16,655 nt of DNA, from assembly GCA_002482415.1 (NCBI GenBank), contig DLFY01000148.1, forward strand, positions 630 to 17,284, in the 5' to 3' direction. The notes beneath the pieces are model-generated. The model was not told the DNA's origin. It ran no database searches and saw only the letters and a program-made list of their open reading frames with translations. This DNA comes from Phycisphaerales bacterium UBA7708 (GTDB lineage: Bacteria; Planctomycetota; Phycisphaerae; Sedimentisphaerales; Anaerohalosphaeraceae). Below are positions 7,577-15,991 of this stretch, piece by piece. The number at the start of each line of letters is the position of its first letter. Within the stretch, counting starts at the first letter, position 1. The position numbers and the translations under genes are program-made.

Positions 7577-8245
7577 ATGAAAAACAGCAAAGAATACGGG
7601 ACAAAAATCGACAAGTTTGTTCGCAGCGTCAAAAACGGCCAGAAAATCAAGCCCGCCGATTTTGACGACCCGCTGGATGCGCTGATCTTCGGTCTGATCA
7701 GCGAGCATACCACGGAAAAACATGCTCGCAAGGTGTACAAGAACCTGCTGTCGCATTTTGTCGATTATAATGATCTGCGGGTCTGCCGGGTGGAGGAAGT
7801 CCAGGAAATCCTGGAGGACTTTACGCCGGTCGGCGAACAGGTCTCCGAGAATCTGACCCGTCTGTTGACGGCGCTGTTCGACAAATACGACTCTCTGAGT
7901 CTCAAGGGCATTGACGAACAGGGCAAGCGTCAGGCAAAAAAAGAACTGGAGGAACTGGGTGGAACATCGCGTTTTGCCGTGAATTACTGCTTTTTGGCGG
8001 CGTTTGGCGGTCATGCCGTGCCGCTGAACGAGGCGATGCTCAATTATCTTCGCAGCGAAGAGCTTGTGGACCCGCAGGCCGCGCCGGAGGAAATCGAAGG
8101 ATTTCTCGAACGACATATTCCGGCCTCCGCAGGATGGGAGTTCTATGAACTGCTGCGGATGGCCACGGAAGGCGGCCTGAAAAAAGGCACCCCCCCCGCC
8201 GCCAAGACCGAGAAAAAGAAAGCTCCGGCGAAAAAGAAAAAATAG
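7577..8245 (+). CDS. endonuclease III-like HhH-GPD protein lacking catalytic residues
   Basis: A 222-residue protein whose core follows the endonuclease III fold pattern: DPLDALIFGLISEHTT at 31-46, then a hairpin-like LGGTSRFAVNYCFLAAFGG at 127-145. Aligned by eye without gaps to E. coli Nth (LPGVGRKTANVV), the catalytic Lys120 becomes Phe133 and Asp138 becomes Asn151. No cysteine follows residue 138, so the 4Fe-4S cluster is absent. Glycosylase or lyase activity is thus unlikely; DNA or RNA binding is the plausible retained function. A Lys-rich tail (203-222, ending KKKAPAKKKK) fits nucleic-acid contact. I chose ATG 7577 because GGAG at 7564-7567 is well placed. An in-frame ATG at 7487 would overlap rbfA by 56 bp and add 30 low-complexity residues. 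Its site between rbfA and hisG suggests co-expression with the translation genes. Confidence 0.75.
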   Translation: MKNSKEYGTKIDKFVRSVKNGQKIKPADFDDPLDALIFGLISEHTTEKHARKVYKNLLSHFVDYNDLRVCRVEEVQEILEDFTPVGEQVSENLTRLLTALFDKYDSLSLKGIDEQGKRQAKKELEELGGTSRFAVNYCFLAAFGGHAVPLNEAMLNYLRSEELVDPQAAPEEIEGFLERHIPASAGWEFYELLRMATEGGLKKGTPPAAKTEKKKAPAKKKK

Positions 8246-8311
8246 AACACGCGCCGCCCCGCCCGGCACTGCCGACGGTGATTTTCGGTGCATCAGAGAA
8301 AGGATAGACCC

Positions 8312-9187
8312 TTGTCAGATCGTGTATTAAAGCTGGGCATTCCCAAGGGAAGCCTGGAAAAAGCAACCTTTGAATTGTTTGAAAAGGCCGGCTTCAGCGT
8401 CAGCGGGGCCGACCGCAGCTATTTTCCCAAAATCGACGATCCGGAAATCTCGCTGATTCTGCTGCGGGCCCAGGAAATGAGCCGCTATGTGGAAGATGGG
8501 GTGCTGGATGCCGGGTTCACCGGGTACGACTGGATCATCGAGAACAATTCCAACGTGCATGAAGTCTGTGAACTGCTGTACAGCAAGGCAACGTCCAACC
8601 CCACACGCTGGGTGCTGGCGGTGCCGAATGAGTCCGCCATTCAAAAACCCGAAGACCTCGACGGCGGCCTGATTGCCACCGAACTGGTCGGCGCCACCCG
8701 CCGTTATTTCGAGCAGAAAAAAGTCAACGTCAAGGTCGAGTTTTCCTGGGGAGCGACCGAAGTCAAGGCGCGGCTGGTCAGCGGCATCGTTGAGCTGACC
8801 GAGACCGGCTCGTCATTGAAGGCCAACAACCTGAAAATCATCGATACGATCCTGACTTCGACGACCCGCTTCATTGCCAACCACACCGCCTGGCAGGACC
8901 CGTTCAAACGGCAGAAAATCGAAAGCCTGCAGATTCTGCTGCAGGGCGCCATCAACGCCAAGAGCCGCGTCGGGCTCAAGATGAACGTCAAGAAGAACGA
9001 CCTGAACAGCGTGCTGGCCGTGCTGCCGGCGGAAAAAAGCCCCACGGTGTCCTCGCTGGCCGATTCGGACTATGTGGCGGTGGAAATCATCGTGGAAGAA
9101 AAAGTCGAGCGAGACCTGATCCCGCAGCTCAAACGGGCCGGGGCATCGGGCATCTTTACGTATGCGTTAAACAAGGTAATCCATTAA
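8312..9187 (+). CDS. hisG: ATP phosphoribosyltransferase, long form
   Basis: A 291-residue HisG. It condenses ATP and PRPP to phosphoribosyl-ATP, the first committed step of histidine synthesis. The N terminus LKLGIPKGSLE at 7-17 and the PRPP-site segment ELTETGSSLKAN at 161-172 are diagnostic. The region from about 212 to the end is the extra ACT-like regulatory domain of the long form, which is normally feedback-inhibited by histidine and needs no HisZ. The start is TTG 8312, with AAGGA at 8300-8304. A GTG at 8288 is in frame but has no ribosome binding site and would add eight unusual residues. No other his gene is in the window, so hisG is separated from the pathway and sits in a transcription/translation operon. 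Confidence 0.95.
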   Translation: MSDRVLKLGIPKGSLEKATFELFEKAGFSVSGADRSYFPKIDDPEISLILLRAQEMSRYVEDGVLDAGFTGYDWIIENNSNVHEVCELLYSKATSNPTRWVLAVPNESAIQKPEDLDGGLIATELVGATRRYFEQKKVNVKVEFSWGATEVKARLVSGIVELTETGSSLKANNLKIIDTILTSTTRFIANHTAWQDPFKRQKIESLQILLQGAINAKSRVGLKMNVKKNDLNSVLAVLPAEKSPTVSSLADSDYVAVEIIVEEKVERDLIPQLKRAGASGIFTYALNKVIH

Positions 9188-9219
9188 TCAGTCAATATAG
9201 ATTTTAAGGTTTTCATTTT

Positions 9220-9972
9220 ATGTCCGGACATTCACACTGGTCAACCATTAAGTTCAAGAAGGCGGCGATTGACAACAAGCGCGGCAAACTGTGGAGCAAG
9301 ATCGCCCGCATGATTATCGTAGCGGCCAAAGCCGGCGGCGGCGACCCGGGAGCCAATCTGACGCTGCGGTATGCCATCGACAAGGCCAAATCGGCCAATA
9401 TGCCCAAAGACACCATCGAAAAGGCGGTCAAAAAAGGCACCGGCGAACTGGGCGGCGTCAGTTATGAAGAGGTGCTCTATGAAGGCTACGCCCCCGGCGG
9501 TGTGGCGGTGATGCTGGAGGGTCTGACCGACAACCGCGCCCGCACCGCGCCTGAAATCAAGAAGATTTTCGAACGTCGCGGCGGCTCCCTGGGCGCCAGC
9601 GGATGCGTCGGCTGGATGTTCAGCAAGAAAGGCGTTATCGGCGTCAAGACCAGCGCCATCAGCGAAGATGAACTGATGGACATCGCCCTGTCGGCAGGCG
9701 CCGATGATATGCAGAACACCGGCGAACTGTTCGAAATCACCTGTGCTCCGTCGGCATACGACCAGATTAAAAAGGCTTTGGCCGATAAAAAAATTCCCGT
9801 GGAGATGGCGGAACTGTCGATGATTCCGCAGAATCGCGTCGAAGTAACCGACCAGGAAATCGCCCAGCGGCTTCTGGCCATGATGGATGAATTCGAAGAC
9901 CATGATGATATTCAGGAAGTCTATGCCAACTTTGACATTCCGGAGGAGATTTTAGCCAGGATTCAGAAGTAG
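9220..9972 (+). CDS. yebC: YebC/PmpR family protein
   Basis: A 250-residue protein with the family hallmarks: MSGHSHWSTIKFKKAAID at the start, KLWSKIARMIIVAAKAGGGDP at about 23-43, YEGYAPGGVAVMLEGLTDNR in the middle and GGSLGASGCVGWMF later. Members were long annotated as DNA-binding transcriptional regulators. More recent work on the family links several of them to translation, at ribosomes stalled on proline-rich stretches. Being last in a nusA-infB-rbfA operon fits a translation role better, but that is inference. AAGG at 9206-9209 precedes the ATG by 10 nt. The hisG stop is 32 bp upstream, and an intrinsic terminator follows 19 bp after the stop. Confidence 0.95.
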   Translation: MSGHSHWSTIKFKKAAIDNKRGKLWSKIARMIIVAAKAGGGDPGANLTLRYAIDKAKSANMPKDTIEKAVKKGTGELGGVSYEEVLYEGYAPGGVAVMLEGLTDNRARTAPEIKKIFERRGGSLGASGCVGWMFSKKGVIGVKTSAISEDELMDIALSAGADDMQNTGELFEITCAPSAYDQIKKALADKKIPVEMAELSMIPQNRVEVTDQEIAQRLLAMMDEFEDHDDIQEVYANFDIPEEILARIQK

Positions 9973-9991
9973 GCGAACTTGCTCAAAACAC

Positions 9992-10023
9992 AAAGGCCGG
10001 AACAGATTGTCCCGGCCTTTTTT
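9992..10023 (+). terminator. intrinsic terminator closing the nusA-yebC operon
   Basis: AAAGGCCGG at 9992-10000 pairs perfectly with CCGGCCTTT at 10012-10020 around an 11-nt loop. A T run covers 10018-10023. On the minus strand the same hairpin is followed by an interrupted T tract, so it may also serve the convergent GH2 gene ending at 10050. Confidence 0.9.
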
Positions 10024-10049
10024 ATTTGCCTTGCCATCCACCGACCTGA

Positions 10050-12491
10050 TTATCGGCTCTGCACCTGTGCAGTCCCGGACTGGACCCCCTCGCTTTGGGC
10101 GGTCACGGTAATGGTTCCGGCCCGGCCCTCGATGGAACGCAGAATCAGGATCGCCTTGCCGTAAAACAGCTTGCGGAAATCGGCCTGGAACGGTTCCAGC
10201 GACTGCGGATCGCCGTTATCCACGCCGGCAATGACGGCCGGGCCTTCCACCTTAAAGCGAATCAGATTGTCGGCTTTGGGACACAGGGTGCCATCGACAT
10301 CAGTCAACTCCACGGTCACATAGCACAAATCATCGCCCGTAGCGGCAATTTCGCGGCGGTCGGCAGTCAGGCGAATCTGTTCGGGCTTGTCGGCGGTTCT
10401 CATCACGGCTTCGCCGATTTTTTGATTGTCTTTATAAGCAACCGCTTTCAGCTCACCGGGTTCATAAATGACTTCTTCCCACCGGAGGCGATAGCGATCC
10501 ATGGCGTTATCCGAGGCGGGCTGTTTGGTCTTTTTGCCCAGCGACTTGCCGTTGAGGAACAGTTCGGCGGTGTCGCCATTGGTATAAACATAGACCGGCA
10601 CCATCTTGCCTTCCCAGCCGTCCCAGTTCCAGTGCGGCAGGATGTGGATGGTGGTTTTGTCCGGCGCCCAGTGCGAACGGTACAGGTAATAGCGGTCTTT
10701 GGGCAGACCCGCCAGGTCCACGATGCCGAAATAGGAACTGCGGGCGGTGGTGCATTGCAGCGGCTGGCCGTTGATTTTGTCTTCATGATACGGCGTGGGC
10801 TCACCCAGATAGTCAAAACCGGTCCAGACGAATTCGCCGCAGACAAACGGATAATCCTCGACACCCTTGAAATCGATATCCGGGATATCCGCCCAGGTTG
10901 CGGCATGATGGTCATAGGAACTGATCTGGCCGGACTGGGAGAAGATGTCTTTTTTGGCCGGGTGCGGCAGTTCATAATGCCCGCGGGTGCTTAACGCTGA
11001 GGCCGACTCACTGCATATAGTCGGCTGGTGCGGGGCGACTTCGTGAGCCTTGACATACTTGCGGCCGTAGTTCCAGCTTTGGATGTCCAGCACTTCATAG
11101 AGCTTGTGGTCGAGCAATCCGCCGCCGGCGATGTGACAGGCGATGGTCACCGGCCGGGTCGGGTCGTATTTTTTGAAAAAGCCGACCATCATCTCCAGTT
11201 TCTGGCGGGCCTGCGGGGCCTTGTTGGTCTCGATATCCGACATCTCATTGCCGGCACTCCAGAGCACAATGGACGGGTGATTGCGGTCGCGCAGGACGAA
11301 ATTTTTAATCTGACGCTCGCCGAATTCGGCCAAGTCCATACCGCGATGGAAATCGGCGGTGTTGGTCCATTTATCAAAGGACTCATCGAAGACCACAAAG
11401 CCCATCCGGTCGCACAAATCCAGCAATTCCGGGGCGGGCATGTTGTGGCTGGTGCGAATGGCGTTGCAGCCCATGTCCTTCATGATTTCCAGTTGGCGTT
11501 CCATCGCCCGGGGCAGGAAGACCGCCCCCAGGGCGCCGTGGTCATGATGCAGATTCACCCCTTTCATTTTGACCGGGCGGTCGTTGAGGAAAAAGCCCTT
11601 ATCAGCATCGAACCGAAATGTACGAATGCCAAACGGAGTTGAATAGGTATCGCATACGGTTCCGTTTCGGCGGACGGTGGTTTTGGCGGTGTAGAGGCGT
11701 GGTGTGTCGATATCCCATCGCTGGGGATTGGCCAGCCTGATGGTCTGGGTGAATTCCTGCTGCGGGCCGGAGAGTTTGGCGTTTTCGGTCTTCAGCGAGG
11801 CAATGGATTTGCCGGACGGGTCCAGGATGCTGGTCTCCAGTGTCAGCGTCTGTTCGATGCCGGCGGCGTTTTCAATAACGGTTTGAATCTGAATCTCGGC
11901 GGCCTGATCGGACACCTCCGGCGTGCGGATGCAGGTTCCCCACGGGGCCACATGCAGGGCATCGGTGGTAATCATCTGCACCTTGCGATACATACCGGCC
12001 CCGGGATACCACCGGCTGCCGTGACGGGTCGTGTCCACTGCGACGGCAATGACGTTTTTCTTTCCGAAGGCGATATATTGGGTCGCGTCAACCCAAAATG
12101 AATTATAGCCATAGTCCCAGCCGCCGGCCTTCTGGCCGTTGATATAGACCGTCGGCATCGCCATCACGCCGTCAAACAGAAAATAGACGCACTTGCCCGC
12201 ATCTTCGGCTTTGACCTCGAAATGCTTGCGATACCAGCCTTTGCCCTGCCAGGGGAGTTTGCCGGTGTTGGGATTGCCCTTCGGGTCAAACGGCCCGCTG
12301 ATGGCCCAGTCATGCGGCAGGCGAACCTTCTGCCACTGGTTGTCGTCAAACGTCACATCCTGCGCGCCGGCCGGGCTGTCTTTGGCAAACAGCCAGTCGT
12401 TATTAAAAACAACCGTCGTCCGTTCCGCCAGAGCCGGCAGCGCTATCCATCCGATGATCAGCAGGCTTGTCCATAATGTGATGGTTTTCAT
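10050..12491 (-). CDS. secreted glycoside hydrolase family 2 (beta-galactosidase-like)
   Basis: An 813-residue exported enzyme. The signal peptide is residues 1-22, cleaved after ALA. The GH2 order follows: sugar-binding beta-sandwich from about 25 (FNNDWLF, LPHDWAI, GWYRKHF), an Ig-like domain about 185-290, and a TIM barrel from about 300 with KGVNLHHDHGALG. The acid/base is Glu416 in SAGNEMSD. The probable nucleophile is Glu495 in ICSESASALSTRG. CGEFVWTGFDYLGEPTPY at 551-568 is typical of the retaining Bacteroidetes-type beta-galactosidases. Ig-like domains complete the C terminus. The substrate is probably a beta-galactoside or related plant or algal glycan; beta-glucuronidase or beta-mannosidase activity cannot be excluded by eye. 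AAAGGGA precedes ATG 12491. It begins 25 bp after the selB stop with no terminator between them, an odd neighbour for it. Confidence 0.9.
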   Translation of the reverse strand: MKTITLWTSLLIIGWIALPALAERTTVVFNNDWLFAKDSPAGAQDVTFDDNQWQKVRLPHDWAISGPFDPKGNPNTGKLPWQGKGWYRKHFEVKAEDAGKCVYFLFDGVMAMPTVYINGQKAGGWDYGYNSFWVDATQYIAFGKKNVIAVAVDTTRHGSRWYPGAGMYRKVQMITTDALHVAPWGTCIRTPEVSDQAAEIQIQTVIENAAGIEQTLTLETSILDPSGKSIASLKTENAKLSGPQQEFTQTIRLANPQRWDIDTPRLYTAKTTVRRNGTVCDTYSTPFGIRTFRFDADKGFFLNDRPVKMKGVNLHHDHGALGAVFLPRAMERQLEIMKDMGCNAIRTSHNMPAPELLDLCDRMGFVVFDESFDKWTNTADFHRGMDLAEFGERQIKNFVLRDRNHPSIVLWSAGNEMSDIETNKAPQARQKLEMMVGFFKKYDPTRPVTIACHIAGGGLLDHKLYEVLDIQSWNYGRKYVKAHEVAPHQPTICSESASALSTRGHYELPHPAKKDIFSQSGQISSYDHHAATWADIPDIDFKGVEDYPFVCGEFVWTGFDYLGEPTPYHEDKINGQPLQCTTARSSYFGIVDLAGLPKDRYYLYRSHWAPDKTTIHILPHWNWDGWEGKMVPVYVYTNGDTAELFLNGKSLGKKTKQPASDNAMDRYRLRWEEVIYEPGELKAVAYKDNQKIGEAVMRTADKPEQIRLTADRREIAATGDDLCYVTVELTDVDGTLCPKADNLIRFKVEGPAVIAGVDNGDPQSLEPFQADFRKLFYGKAILILRSIEGRAGTITVTAQSEGVQSGTAQVQSR

Positions 12492-12516
12492 ACTATCCCT
12501 TTCTGAACGAGAATGG

Positions 12517-14427
12517 TCATGCTTTGAGATATCGCGTATTACCTACACGGCGTGTAAAACCGATTTTATCCATATAATCCAGCAGCGGAATGGCGAATTT
12601 GCGGGTCGTGTCAATCAGATACTTGAAGTCCACGCTTTCGAGGCGTCCCTGCCCCTCGGTTTTAACGTGATTGGCAATTCGCTGTTTGGCCTGCTCGATG
12701 GCGTCGGCATGAAAGTACATTCCCAGTTCGACACGACACAGCCGTTTCTGGTCACACAGCAGCTTAATTGTTTTTTCGATCTGGCTGACATGCGTCTTGA
12801 GAAAGGCCGCCAGTTCTTCCGCCGACGGAGGACTGAACAGATTCTGTCCAAAAAGCAATTCGACCTGTCCCATCAATCTGGCTTCAGGGCTTTTGAACTG
12901 TTCGACAAATCCCGCCAGAGCCAGCCTGTCTTTGCGAGTGACAATTTTACTCTGCTCAAGCAGCCGGGACACCATCGCATCAAAGATCGCCTTATCAAGC
13001 CCGCTTTGTTCCAGCAGCGCCGATGGCTCCATCCCCGGGGTCTCCGGATGAGCAGCATGATACTGACCGATGCAGCCGCAAAGGAGCTGTTCGAATTGGC
13101 TGACCGTGTCGCTGTGTGCAAATAATCCATCAGCCAATTGCAGAATCAGGCCGGTTTGGCGCAGTCCATCGAGAACCTGCTGGACTGCGGCCGGGGGCAT
13201 TTTGCACTGATAAGCAATGTCTCTGAGCCTGGCGGCGCCGGCGGGAATGGAGCGACTTGCATAAGCGACAAAGTCCTGTTCATTCAACACTGCCGCCGCA
13301 CAGCGCCGGGCGTCTTCCACCACCGACGCATCGGTGCGCTTGAGTTTATGATGCCCTCCCCGTACGATGTATCCCCCGCCAATCGTGCGGACCGGCGACA
13401 GCGAACGAATAATGAATCGGTCCCGCGGGCCTGTCACCAGAAGATGCTCCGTGCGAATCTGAACGAGTATCTCGGCACCGGCGGCGGCCTCATCCGATTC
13501 GAGCAGATACAATGTTGCCGGAGTCTCGGCGGTGCCGGTGTGAAACTTGATTTCCATGCCGTTTCTGATATGAACCGTGTCCAGCGGTAAAATCCGCAGC
13601 GAGGCCAGAAACCACCGCTGGGGTTCGAAATAATCACCCGCCGTCAGCACCTGACCCCGCTGAACGATTTGATGATCAACTTGCGGTACGCTGATGGCGG
13701 CACACTGGCCATTCTGCACCACCTCGGCGGTTTTGCCATAGACCTGAATAGCCTTAATACGGCTTTTGCTGCCTTCGGGCGGCAGCGTCACTTCGTCGCC
13801 GACGCGAGCCTGTCCGGCACAGGGAATGCCGCTGATGACGGTTCCGAAACCCTTGACCGAAAACGCCCGCTCCACCGGCTGGCGAAAGATGCCGTCGGCA
13901 GGTTTGGGGCGAATACTCTTAACCATGTCCATCAGGCATCCGTAAAAGGCATCAAAGCCCTGGCCGGTGACACTCGATACCGGACAGATGGGGCTGTCCT
14001 GCAGGAATGTGCCTCGCAAAAAAACCCGAATTTCCCCGCTGACCTTGTCCACTCGTTCAGGTGAAACCATATCGACCTTGGTCAGGGCCACCACACCGTG
14101 CCCAATCCCCAGCAGCGTCAGGATATCCAGATGCTCCCGCGTTTGCGGCATAATACCGTCATCGGCAGCCACCAGGAAGATCACGCCATCGATACCGGTG
14201 GCGCCGGCTACCATCGTCTTGATAAAATGCTCGTGGCCGGGGACATCGACAATGCCGACTTCCAGATCGCCGAGTGTGCATGGAGCAAAGCCCAGCTCAA
14301 TACTCATGCCCCGTTCTTTTTCTTCCTTGAGCCGGTCGGTCTCGCAGCCGGTCAGACATTTGACCAGCGAGGTCTTGCCGTGATCGACATGGCCGGCGGT
14401 TCCGAGTGTGATGTTAATCTGACTCAT
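12517..14427 (-). CDS. selB: selenocysteine-specific elongation factor SelB
   Basis: A 636-residue GTPase that carries Sec-tRNA to UGA codons marked by a SECIS hairpin. G motifs: GHVDHGKTS at 12-20, DVPGHE at 61-66 and TKVD at 116-119, where SelB has TKxD in place of EF-Tu's NKxD. Switch I contains ERGMSIELGFA, a SelB signature. EF-Tu-like beta-barrels follow. The C-terminal half from about 380 is a series of winged-helix units that in known SelB proteins bind the SECIS RNA; the last one ends in a YMDKIGFTRRVGNTRYLK-like segment. The start codon overlaps the selA stop as ATGA, indicating translational coupling. Confidence 0.96.
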   Translation of the reverse strand: MSQINITLGTAGHVDHGKTSLVKCLTGCETDRLKEEKERGMSIELGFAPCTLGDLEVGIVDVPGHEHFIKTMVAGATGIDGVIFLVAADDGIMPQTREHLDILTLLGIGHGVVALTKVDMVSPERVDKVSGEIRVFLRGTFLQDSPICPVSSVTGQGFDAFYGCLMDMVKSIRPKPADGIFRQPVERAFSVKGFGTVISGIPCAGQARVGDEVTLPPEGSKSRIKAIQVYGKTAEVVQNGQCAAISVPQVDHQIVQRGQVLTAGDYFEPQRWFLASLRILPLDTVHIRNGMEIKFHTGTAETPATLYLLESDEAAAGAEILVQIRTEHLLVTGPRDRFIIRSLSPVRTIGGGYIVRGGHHKLKRTDASVVEDARRCAAAVLNEQDFVAYASRSIPAGAARLRDIAYQCKMPPAAVQQVLDGLRQTGLILQLADGLFAHSDTVSQFEQLLCGCIGQYHAAHPETPGMEPSALLEQSGLDKAIFDAMVSRLLEQSKIVTRKDRLALAGFVEQFKSPEARLMGQVELLFGQNLFSPPSAEELAAFLKTHVSQIEKTIKLLCDQKRLCRVELGMYFHADAIEQAKQRIANHVKTEGQGRLESVDFKYLIDTTRKFAIPLLDYMDKIGFTRRVGNTRYLKA

Positions 14428-15839
14428 CGCTGGCCTTCTCCGGCCAGAATACCGGTCAGGGCGTTAATCAGAACCGCCTCATCCTCATCCCGCAGTGTCC
14501 GGGGGTCAATGAGAATCTGTTCATTCTGAATGCGGGTAAAAATCGGGGTCGAATGAAGCCGCAGACGATTGGCGATTGCAATGGCTGTCATCGCCGGGCT
14601 GGAAATACCCACCAGCGTTGTCGGCAGATTCTGCGTCGGAAGCGACCCGCTGCCGGTCTGCGAAAATCCGGGCAGGACGGCAATCGCTGCATTCGGCAAT
14701 GCCTTGCGCAAAGCCTCAGCAATACGCCGGGCCTGTTTTTCAAGCTCATCGGGCTTTCGCAGCATCATCTGCAGCGTGGGCACCTCTTGAAATGCCGTCT
14801 TTTCATCGAGGAATAATGTCAGCGTCGCTTCCAGTGCCGTCAGGGTGAATTTATCCACCCGGACAATACGGGCAAACTGATTTTTACGAATTCGGGCAAT
14901 CCAGTCGGCCTTGCCCAGAATGATGCCCGCCTGCGAGGCCCCGATTAATTTATCGCCGCTGGAGGTCACAATATCGGCCCCCTGCTGAATTGAATCCAGC
15001 AGCGTCGGTTCCGGCTCAAACCCGAACCGTGAAAAATCAATCAGGGAGCCTGCCCCGACATCGTCAATCAGCGGCAGGTTATGCGAGTGCGCAATCGAGA
15101 CCATCGTTTCCAGCGGCACCTCTTCGGTGAATCCCATGATTTTGTAATTGCTCGGATGGACCCGCAGAATCGCGGCGGTATTTTCCGTGATGGCATTTTC
15201 ATAATCTCTGGAGTGGGTTTTGTTGGTCGTGCCGACTTCCACGAGTTTGGCCCCGCTGAAGGCCATCACCTCCGGCAGGCGAAATGAACCGCCGATTTCA
15301 ACCAACTGACCGCGCGAGACAATCACCTCTTTGCCGGCTCCCACGGTGTTGAGCACGATGGCCGTCGCGGCGGAATTATTATTGACCACCGTCGCCGCCT
15401 CCGCCCCGGTCAGCAGCCGCAGGAGTTGTTCGATTCGCCCATCGCGGTTGGACCGCTTGCCTTCCTTTATATCCACCTGCAGGAGGGAATAGCCGCCCAG
15501 ATGGTCCTGTATCTGCTGCAATGCCGCCTGCGGCAATACCGCCCGACCCAGGCCTGTGTGCAGGACAATCCCGGTCGCATTGACCGCCCGCCGATAAAAC
15601 GGCTCGGATAAGGATTGAATATCCTTACGCACCCCCGCCGCAATCGCCGCCGCGGGTTCATCCGCCTGTCCGGCCTTTCCGGCCAGCAGTGCCTGCCGAT
15701 AAGAATCAATCCGTTCCCGAACCAGCTTTACCAGAATCGCCGGCCCAATCCCCGCCGACTCGGCATCCTGCCGAACCTGCTGGGTGACTGTATCCACCGA
15801 CGGCAGCCGCCGCAATACTGTCTGAATCTGCTCCGCCAT
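14424..15839 (-). CDS. selA: L-seryl-tRNA(Sec) selenium transferase SelA
   Basis: A 471-residue PLP enzyme that converts Ser-tRNA(Sec) to Sec-tRNA(Sec) using selenophosphate. Diagnostic parts are RAVNATGIVLHTGLGRA at 84-100, NNNSAATAIVL at 153-163, HPSNYKIMGFTEE at 228-240, DDVGAGSL at 259-266 and the PLP lysine Lys297 in SSGDKLIG, the position expected from E. coli SelA Lys295. The length matches the family. ATG 15839 is preceded by GAGGAAGGA with a 6-nt spacer. It is the first gene of selA-selB, with a promoter at 15872-15900. No selD or selC is present, so they must lie elsewhere in the genome. Confidence 0.96.
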   Translation of the reverse strand: MAEQIQTVLRRLPSVDTVTQQVRQDAESAGIGPAILVKLVRERIDSYRQALLAGKAGQADEPAAAIAAGVRKDIQSLSEPFYRRAVNATGIVLHTGLGRAVLPQAALQQIQDHLGGYSLLQVDIKEGKRSNRDGRIEQLLRLLTGAEAATVVNNNSAATAIVLNTVGAGKEVIVSRGQLVEIGGSFRLPEVMAFSGAKLVEVGTTNKTHSRDYENAITENTAAILRVHPSNYKIMGFTEEVPLETMVSIAHSHNLPLIDDVGAGSLIDFSRFGFEPEPTLLDSIQQGADIVTSSGDKLIGASQAGIILGKADWIARIRKNQFARIVRVDKFTLTALEATLTLFLDEKTAFQEVPTLQMMLRKPDELEKQARRIAEALRKALPNAAIAVLPGFSQTGSGSLPTQNLPTTLVGISSPAMTAIAIANRLRLHSTPIFTRIQNEQILIDPRTLRDEDEAVLINALTGILAGEGQR

Positions 15840-15862
15840 ACCACATCCTTCCTCATCAAAAT

Positions 15863-15946
15863 TTTGTGTCTATTGTATGGCTGATATCGCGGTTTTGCAA
15901 GGATTTGCCCAGATTATCCGGCCATGGATTTTTTATTAGACACAAA
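15863..15946. repeat. 10-bp inverted repeat pair in the divergent promoter region
   Basis: TTTGTGTCTA at 15863-15872 and its exact complement TAGACACAAA at 15937-15946 have centres 74 bp apart, close to seven helical turns. The left arm covers the expected selA transcription start. The right arm overlaps the -35 box of the divergent promoter. The arrangement could form paired operators, but no regulator is known. Confidence 0.5.
15872..15900 (-). promoter_or_regulatory. probable selAB promoter
   Basis: Read on the minus strand, TTGCAA (15900 to 15895) and TACAAT (15877 to 15872) are 17 bp apart. Transcription would start near 15865, giving a leader of about 25 nt before selA ATG 15839. The -35 box is weak (four of six bases) and the -10 box is good (five of six). 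Confidence 0.55.
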
Positions 15947-15966
15947 GGGGATACGGGTGGTATAAT
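15937..15966 (+). promoter_or_regulatory. promoter of the divergent secreted-protein gene
   Basis: TAGACA at 15937-15942 and a perfect TATAAT at 15961-15966 are 18 bp apart. The TGG just before the -10 box makes it an extended -10. Transcription would start near 15973, about 19 nt before ATG 15992. Confidence 0.65.
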
Positions 15967-15991
15967 TCAAGACTCTGAACAAGGAGTTTTA

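Noticed and set aside
8288..8311. GTG start for hisG
   Set aside because: The TTG at 8312 has AAGGA at the right distance and gives the normal HisG N terminus; the GTG has neither.
9241..9903. Open frame antisense to yebC
   Set aside because: yebC is complete and conserved on the plus strand, and the antisense product resembles no family I know.
10095..10994. Open frame antisense to the GH2 gene (299 codons)
   Set aside because: The minus strand encodes a complete GH2 enzyme with catalytic motifs across this region; the opposite frame is a shadow.
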